Of a DNA stretch of 9,599 nucleotides, positions 5,516-9,599 are shown one piece after another. Origin of the DNA: an uncultured Clostridia bacterium (GTDB lineage Bacteria > Bacillota > Clostridia > TANB77 > CAG-508); contig CATJZH010000084.1 of the NCBI GenBank assembly GCA_949746285.1, positions 1 through 9,599 on the forward strand, read 5' to 3'. Position 1 is the stretch's first letter. Every line of letters begins with the position of its first letter. The notes beneath the pieces are model-generated. The model saw only the letters and a program-made list of their open reading frames with translations. It had not been told where the DNA came from and did not search any database. A program made the position numbers and the translations under genes.

Positions 5516-6262
5516 AACAAATGCAAACAAACAACCAGAAGAAACGACCGCTTTCCTAAGTTTATAAAAAAACTTAATGACGAAATTAAGCGGGATGAAG
5601 CTCGAGCGAAGTTAACTGATTTCCTTAAAAAGCTTCAACAAAAAAGAGCTGCTCAACAATGGATTAATATCGTGGAGAATCTGCTTCCACAAATGAAATC
5701 TGAGTTAGAAGAGCTTGGTCCAGTACCACCAGTTAACAAATCTGTAGATGTGATACAGTATGCAATAAATTTTTTTGATATTGTGTCTCATTATCAGGAT
5801 ATGTTAGAAGAAGGACGTATAAACTTTTTTGCTACTCCTTCACTGGAAGAAACTCTGATCAAGTTAAATGAAGGAATCTTTCGGGCTGGCAGACATGCTC
5901 CAGAGGACAGGATTTCAACAAAAGGTGTTGGTTATATTCCTCACTGGAATCTAAGCAAATTTGGTGAATCCGTAACAGAAGAAAACGTCTTCTTTGGTCC
6001 AGATATTATGCAACCGCAAAGACCTGCTTCTTATTGGGTAAAACTTCCCAAAAACAAAAAAAACAAAATTTCAATACCGCTTTCCAAAGCATATGCTAAA
6101 GGAGTTGTGCATTCAGCTTCTCCCCTAATTTGGGCAACAGATGCTATGGTAAAATATGGCGGTGTAAGATTTTTTTGTGTTTCTGTTAGGAAGGATATAC
6201 TTGAAGCTACAGATCTTATAATTGCGAATGGAACGGCAGCAGCTGAGAAGTTTCTTGTCTAA
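5504..6262 (+). CDS. Unrecognised protein, isolated plus-strand gene of atypical composition
   Basis: I do not recognise this 252-residue protein. Residues 1-70 are highly charged and probably helical, with many Lys/Arg/Glu (for example KKLNDEIKRDEARAKLTDFL), perhaps a coiled coil. Residues 72-78 (GPVPPVN) look like a hinge. Residues 80-130 are probably helical (VDVIQYAINFFDIVSHYQDM). The rest looks like an alpha/beta fold with GVGYIPHWNLSKFGE (about 141-155), FFGPDIMQPQRPASYW, HSASPLIWATDAMVKYGGVR (203-222) and a C-terminal NGTAAAEKF. No signal peptide or membrane helix is seen. One 60-base line of it (5881-5940) has 29 G+C, against 12 in a line of the beta-propeller gene (7201-7260), and its codons are less A/T-biased, suggesting transfer. 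It has its own promoter, repeats, leader hairpins and terminator. It is not part of any neighbouring operon, and its function is unknown. Confidence 0.85.
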   Translation: MGYHNKCKQTTRRNDRFPKFIKKLNDEIKRDEARAKLTDFLKKLQQKRAAQQWINIVENLLPQMKSELEELGPVPPVNKSVDVIQYAINFFDIVSHYQDMLEEGRINFFATPSLEETLIKLNEGIFRAGRHAPEDRISTKGVGYIPHWNLSKFGESVTEENVFFGPDIMQPQRPASYWVKLPKNKKNKISIPLSKAYAKGVVHSASPLIWATDAMVKYGGVRFFCVSVRKDILEATDLIIANGTAAAEKFLV

Positions 6263-6267
6263 TTACT

Positions 6268-6309
6268 ATTAAAAGCCCCAGAAGTGATAAACTTTCTGGG
6301 GCTTTTAAT
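6268..6309. terminator. Bidirectional rho-independent terminator between convergent genes
   Basis: A perfect 16-base inverted repeat (6268-6283 with 6294-6309, 10-base loop) with a GCCCC/GGGGC core is flanked by AAAA and TTTT on both sides. It lies 6 bases beyond the stop of the plus-strand gene and 8 bases beyond the stop of the HD-domain gene. It can therefore end both the plus-strand transcript and the sigma-factor operon. Confidence 0.92.
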
Positions 6310-6316
6310 GACTTAA

Positions 6317-7099
6317 TTATATTACTTTTTTATCTTTAAAATATTTATAACAAATTTCCAATATTCTATCAGACTGTTTATGAACTTGTAAACTTGTAAA
6401 TTTCTTTTTTATAATTTCTGTATATTTTTCTAAGCTCTTTTCTTTAGCTACAATTTTTAATGAAATATCAAAGTATAAATCAAATATATATGCATAAAAA
6501 ACTACTATTTGGTCTGCATTATTTTTTACGTACTCATAGTTTAAAAGAGTTCTATTTTCCATTGTTTTCATCGCGTATTCACTTATTTCTGATATATCGA
6601 AGTTATCAAACCAAAATACTATTTTAAAGTCTTCTATAAGTAGGATATTATTTATAATATCTAATTTATCTGCATCTCTAATTATTTTTGAAAATAACAT
6701 TTCTTTTTCTGATAAGCCTTCATCTATTTTTCCTTTATTATGGTTTAAAACTGCTGTCTTAATTATATAATCATATTTATCATCTTCAATAAAATTTTTA
6801 ATTAAATTTTCCTCAAAAAGCACTTTTACACTAAACTCTCCGTGATTAATACCACTTTCTTTGTCATTAAAAGTATTAGCAATTCGAACTTGTTCGAATC
6901 TACCTAAATCATGAAAAATTCCAATTAACTCTGCTAATTTTACTTCTTCTTCAGGTAATTTAAGGCTTTCAGCTATTTTTTTAGCATATGACGCAACTCT
7001 TTCAATATGAGATATTTTTGCCACAATTTTTGGGTTTTCTATATCATAATTTGAAACATATTTTTTAAATTCGCTTTTTGCATGAATTATATCTATCAT
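6317..7099 (-). CDS. HD-domain metal-dependent phosphohydrolase
   Basis: A 260-residue soluble protein of the HD superfamily, whose members hydrolyse phosphate esters using a metal held by His and Asp. The expected residues are all present: His31 (SHIERV), the His63-Asp64 pair in GIFHDLGRFEQ, His86 (NHGEFS), His120 (NHNKG) and Asp144 (RDADKLD). The extra histidines suggest a two-metal site. The C-terminal part (about 150-260) is helical with no motif I know. The substrate is unknown; nucleotides or cyclic dinucleotides are possible. The ATG at 7099 follows the beta-propeller stop by 2 bases, and its ribosome binding site (AGAGG) lies inside the end of that gene, so translation is coupled. It is the last gene of the sigma-factor operon. 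Confidence 0.87.
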   Translation of the reverse strand: MIDIIHAKSEFKKYVSNYDIENPKIVAKISHIERVASYAKKIAESLKLPEEEVKLAELIGIFHDLGRFEQVRIANTFNDKESGINHGEFSVKVLFEENLIKNFIEDDKYDYIIKTAVLNHNKGKIDEGLSEKEMLFSKIIRDADKLDIINNILLIEDFKIVFWFDNFDISEISEYAMKTMENRTLLNYEYVKNNADQIVVFYAYIFDLYFDISLKIVAKEKSLEKYTEIIKKKFTSLQVHKQSDRILEICYKYFKDKKVI

Positions 7100-7101
7100 T
7101 T

Positions 7102-9075
7102 TTATTCCTCTTCTAATTTCAATGTTTTAATTTTTTCTACAGTATTTAAGTTGTATGAAATAATTTCTGTTTCTGATAATGTATATAATGTATCTTGTAT
7201 ATATATTACTCTATCTATATTTGTTCTGTAATCGATTTTTTGTAAAATTTCTCCATATTTTTCAAATTTATTTTCTTCTAAATTTATTTTTAACATTATA
7301 AAACCATTTCTATCATCTTTTGCTTTTAATTCTCTATATGTCAAAGGAAAACCAATTAAATCTTTATTTTTATTATAAAATAATACTTTATGATTATAAG
7401 ATATATCAGAATAAGTGTATCCTTCCCCTACATCTATATTGAAAATTTCTTTTGGTCTTTCTAAATCAGATACATCAAACATTGATAACTTCATATTATC
7501 ATTTGTTATCCCTCCATGTCCATTTGACTTTGTATTATATCCTATTCCAATTATATGTGTTTCATCATATGGATGCAGATATGAACTATAACCTGGTATT
7601 TTTAGCTCTCCTTTTATTTCAGGTTTTTCAGGATTTTCTAAATCGATTACAAATAATGGGTCTATCTGTTTAAAAGTAACTATATATCCTATTTTACCTA
7701 TAAATCTTACAGAATATATTTTTTCTCCTACTGCTAAATTTTCAATTTTTCCAATTTCTTTTAAATCTTTATCTAATACAATAAGTTCATTTGATGTATT
7801 AGCTTCTTCTAAAGTGTTTTCTTTATATACTGTTGTAGCAATTCTTAAATTTCCATTATATTCATCCATTGAAAATTGATTATTTAAATATCCATTTACT
7901 TCACCTTTGCATTGCAAATTTATATGTGAATTAGATAAATTAAATTTATAAATAGTAGTTTTACAACCATTGTGAGAATAATGTTCTCCATAATTTATTT
8001 GAGTTATATATAAGTTATTCTCACTTGCATATATTTCATCACTTGCACCAAAAAAAGTTTCTACATTTACTTCTTCATCATTTGTAATATTAAAACCACC
8101 AACAAGCATAAAATTATAATTATTTGTGTCTTTAAAATATGCAATATCTGTACATTCTATTTTCTTTAATTTTTCTGTACGAGCTGTATCTTGTACCAAT
8201 GGTAAAATATCGTCATCTTTTATATTTGTATAATATCTAGATGGTTTTACACTTATAAAATAAATGTTTTCTCCTATCATTCTTGAGTTTATATAATTTC
8301 CATCTAAAGATACTTCCCTCTCTACAATTGGATTCTCCTTGTTTGAAATATCATATACAATAGCTTTTGCAAATGAATTGCTTCTTACACTTACATAATC
8401 TCTAACCTTTTCTTCTTCATCAGCTCTATTTTTGTTTGTTTCATATTCATAATAATTTCCAAGTACAATTAATTTATTATTGTTTATATAAATTTCATTT
8501 GGGGAATAATCGTTGTTACTATTATAAGCAATTACTGATTTTATCTCTAAATTTTTAGATTCTATTATATATACTTTTCCACTTACTACATAATAAATAT
8601 ATGTCCCATCTGTTTTTACAATATCTGCCTCATCTACATTTTGAACTTGTATATTAGTTTTTGAATAATCCATATCCTCTACTGATTTAACATCTTCTTG
8701 ATTTACACCTTGCATAGAGTTTGTTTCGAATGAGTCCATTAAAGTCATTTCTTTCTTAGTCATACCTCTTGATTTCTTTTGATTTTCATCTAAAATTTTT
8801 TTTAGTTCTTCTATATTTTTAAATCTAGGTAAATCATTTTTTTTCACTTCAACAGTAATTTGCTCATCAATTGCTACATTTTTAATATCGTTTGGTTTTT
8901 GTTTTACAAATATTACAGAACAAACAATAACAATTACTGCTACTGCTGATAAATATTTTAAATAGTTATAGTTTGGGTTTGTTTTTTTATTTTCTATTTT
9001 TTCAATAGTTTTATTTTTTAATTCTTCACTAGCATGAATTTGATCTAGTGCTTTTTTATAATTATCTTTATTCAT
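7102..9075 (-). CDS. Membrane-anchored beta-propeller protein (PF09826-type), possible anti-sigma/sensor
   Basis: A 657-residue protein. Residues 1-36 are cytoplasmic and charged (ALDQIHASEELKNKTIEKIE), resembling the short N-termini of clostridial anti-sigma-like proteins. Residues about 37-57 form one membrane helix. From about 138 comes the hallmark of the secreted beta-propeller family, YSKTNIQVQNVDEADIVKTD followed by GTYIYYV, then repeated beta-strand blades with segments such as VYDISNKENPI, VIDLENPEKPEIKGEL and MFDVSDLERPKEIF up to the C-terminus. The propeller would lie outside the membrane. A frame-open TTG lies at 9081, but the ATG at 9075 has AAGGAGG at 8-base spacing and is chosen. 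It overlaps the sigma-factor stop by 8 bases (ATGAATAA). The adjacency and topology suggest that it controls the sigma factor; this is inference, since no recognised anti-sigma domain is seen. Confidence 0.87.
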   Translation of the reverse strand: MNKDNYKKALDQIHASEELKNKTIEKIENKKTNPNYNYLKYLSAVAVIVIVCSVIFVKQKPNDIKNVAIDEQITVEVKKNDLPRFKNIEELKKILDENQKKSRGMTKKEMTLMDSFETNSMQGVNQEDVKSVEDMDYSKTNIQVQNVDEADIVKTDGTYIYYVVSGKVYIIESKNLEIKSVIAYNSNNDYSPNEIYINNNKLIVLGNYYEYETNKNRADEEEKVRDYVSVRSNSFAKAIVYDISNKENPIVEREVSLDGNYINSRMIGENIYFISVKPSRYYTNIKDDDILPLVQDTARTEKLKKIECTDIAYFKDTNNYNFMLVGGFNITNDEEVNVETFFGASDEIYASENNLYITQINYGEHYSHNGCKTTIYKFNLSNSHINLQCKGEVNGYLNNQFSMDEYNGNLRIATTVYKENTLEEANTSNELIVLDKDLKEIGKIENLAVGEKIYSVRFIGKIGYIVTFKQIDPLFVIDLENPEKPEIKGELKIPGYSSYLHPYDETHIIGIGYNTKSNGHGGITNDNMKLSMFDVSDLERPKEIFNIDVGEGYTYSDISYNHKVLFYNKNKDLIGFPLTYRELKAKDDRNGFIMLKINLEENKFEKYGEILQKIDYRTNIDRVIYIQDTLYTLSETEIISYNLNTVEKIKTLKLEEE

Positions 9076-9541
9076 TTTCAAAACCTCCTTCCAATTTGTC
9101 TTTTAACATTTCTCTAGCTCTAAATAACCATGTTTTTACTGTGTTTTCATTCATTTTTAGAATTTTAGCTATTTCATTTACTTTATAACCTTCATAATAA
9201 GACAAATATATTACTGTTTTGTAATTTTTAGGAAGTTCAGATACAAGAGAAAAAATATCATTTTCTTCTTTGTTATTAAATACCATATTTTCATCTAATG
9301 ATACTACTTTTTTATTCCAATTGCTATTTCTTACATTTTTACTTAAGTTTATTGTAACTCTAATAAACCATGCTTTTTCATGTTCACTATTTTCAAATTT
9401 AGGTTTTTTTTCGCTAAATTTCATGAAAACTTCTTGAAAAACATCTTCTGCATTTTCGATTGTACTACATCTGGTTAGCGCTATTCTATAAACCATATCT
9501 GAGTACTTGGATATTACTTTTTCTATATATTCTCTCTGCAT
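9068..9541 (-). CDS. ECF-type RNA polymerase sigma factor
   Basis: A 157-residue sigma-70-family factor with only regions 2 and 4, as is usual for the extracytoplasmic-function group. Region 2 covers about residues 5-73, with AEDVFQEVFMKF for core binding and HEKAWFIRVTINLSKNVRN for -10 recognition. Region 4 covers about 95-150, with LPKNYKTVIYLSYYEGYKVN and a helix-turn-helix IAKILKMNENTVKTWLFRARE for -35 recognition. Length is typical and both domains are intact. The ATG at 9541 has a TAGGAGG ribosome binding site. It is the first gene of an operon with the membrane beta-propeller protein and the HD-domain protein, and probably directs transcription in response to an envelope signal. Confidence 0.93.
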   Translation of the reverse strand: MQREYIEKVISKYSDMVYRIALTRCSTIENAEDVFQEVFMKFSEKKPKFENSEHEKAWFIRVTINLSKNVRNSNWNKKVVSLDENMVFNNKEENDIFSLVSELPKNYKTVIYLSYYEGYKVNEIAKILKMNENTVKTWLFRAREMLKDKLEGGFENE

Positions 9542-9563
9542 TTTTTACCTCCTATTTACTATA

Positions 9564-9592
9564 AATACAAATTAAAATAGGTTTTGGTTTCA
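9564..9592 (-). promoter_or_regulatory. Possible ECF-type autoregulatory promoter
   Basis: On the minus strand TGAAACC (9586-9592) resembles the -35 of ECF-sigma promoters (AAC core). About 17 bases downstream of that AAC core is TGTATT (9564-9569), a loose match to the CGT-type -10. It lies about 25 bases before the sigma gene start codon. ECF genes often carry a self-dependent promoter, but the -10 match is weak and the region upstream is cut by the window edge. Confidence 0.35.
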
Positions 9593-9599
9593 AAAAAAT

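Noticed and set aside
9076..9081. TTG start for the beta-propeller protein.
   Set aside because: It is only 2 bases from the ribosome binding site. ATG at 9075 is 8 bases away and better placed.

Overview
The window looks like the chromosome of a low-GC, Gram-positive Clostridia-type bacterium, perhaps an uncultured gut Clostridium relative. The evidence is very AT-rich DNA, strong AAGGAGG-type ribosome binding sites, sigma-A promoters, a CsaA chaperone typical of Firmicutes, and secreted cohesin/dockerin proteins. Species cannot be fixed from sequence alone. Ten genes were found; nine lie on the minus strand and one on the plus strand. There is no rRNA, tRNA, CRISPR array, transposase or integrase, and no gene-free stretch longer than about 260 bases.

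From left to right. (1) 1-591 is the N-terminal part of a Na+/Ca2+ exchanger-family membrane transporter, cut by the window edge. (2) 725-2609 is a two-gene unit read leftward from a clear sigma-A promoter (2680-2708) to a hairpin terminator (651-685). It encodes a secreted protein with a cohesin-like domain plus a C-terminal type I dockerin, then a cohesin-like protein with an Asn/Thr-rich stalk and a C-terminal membrane anchor preceded by LPNAG. (3) 2714-3043 encodes the small tRNA-binding-fold chaperone CsaA. (4) 3111-4542 is a coupled pair: an XRE-type regulator with four membrane helices, and a membrane-anchored DUF4097-like repeat protein. (5) 4669-5244 is a predicted circularly permuted papain-like (NlpC/P60 superfamily) hydrolase.

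(6) 5504-6262 is the only plus-strand gene. Its base composition is visibly higher in G+C than its neighbours, and I recognise no family. It has its own strong extended -10 promoter, an array of TATAGTT/AACTATA repeats around that promoter, two adjacent inverted repeats in the leader (one enclosing the ribosome binding site and start codon), and a perfect 16-bp-stem terminator. It looks like an independently regulated, possibly acquired cargo gene and is the best candidate here for something new.

(7) 6317-9541 is a tightly packed operon read leftward: an ECF-type sigma factor, a large membrane-anchored beta-propeller protein (8-bp overlap), and an HD-domain phosphohydrolase (2-bp gap). The beta-propeller protein has a short cytoplasmic N-terminus followed by one membrane helix and an extracytoplasmic domain. 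That layout, next to the sigma factor, suggests an anti-sigma or sensor role. A possible ECF-type promoter lies just upstream of the sigma gene.

The common theme is the cell envelope: surface complex assembly, envelope sensing through an ECF sigma factor, a membrane-bound regulator, a papain-fold hydrolase and ion exchange. The plus-strand gene stands apart from this theme.
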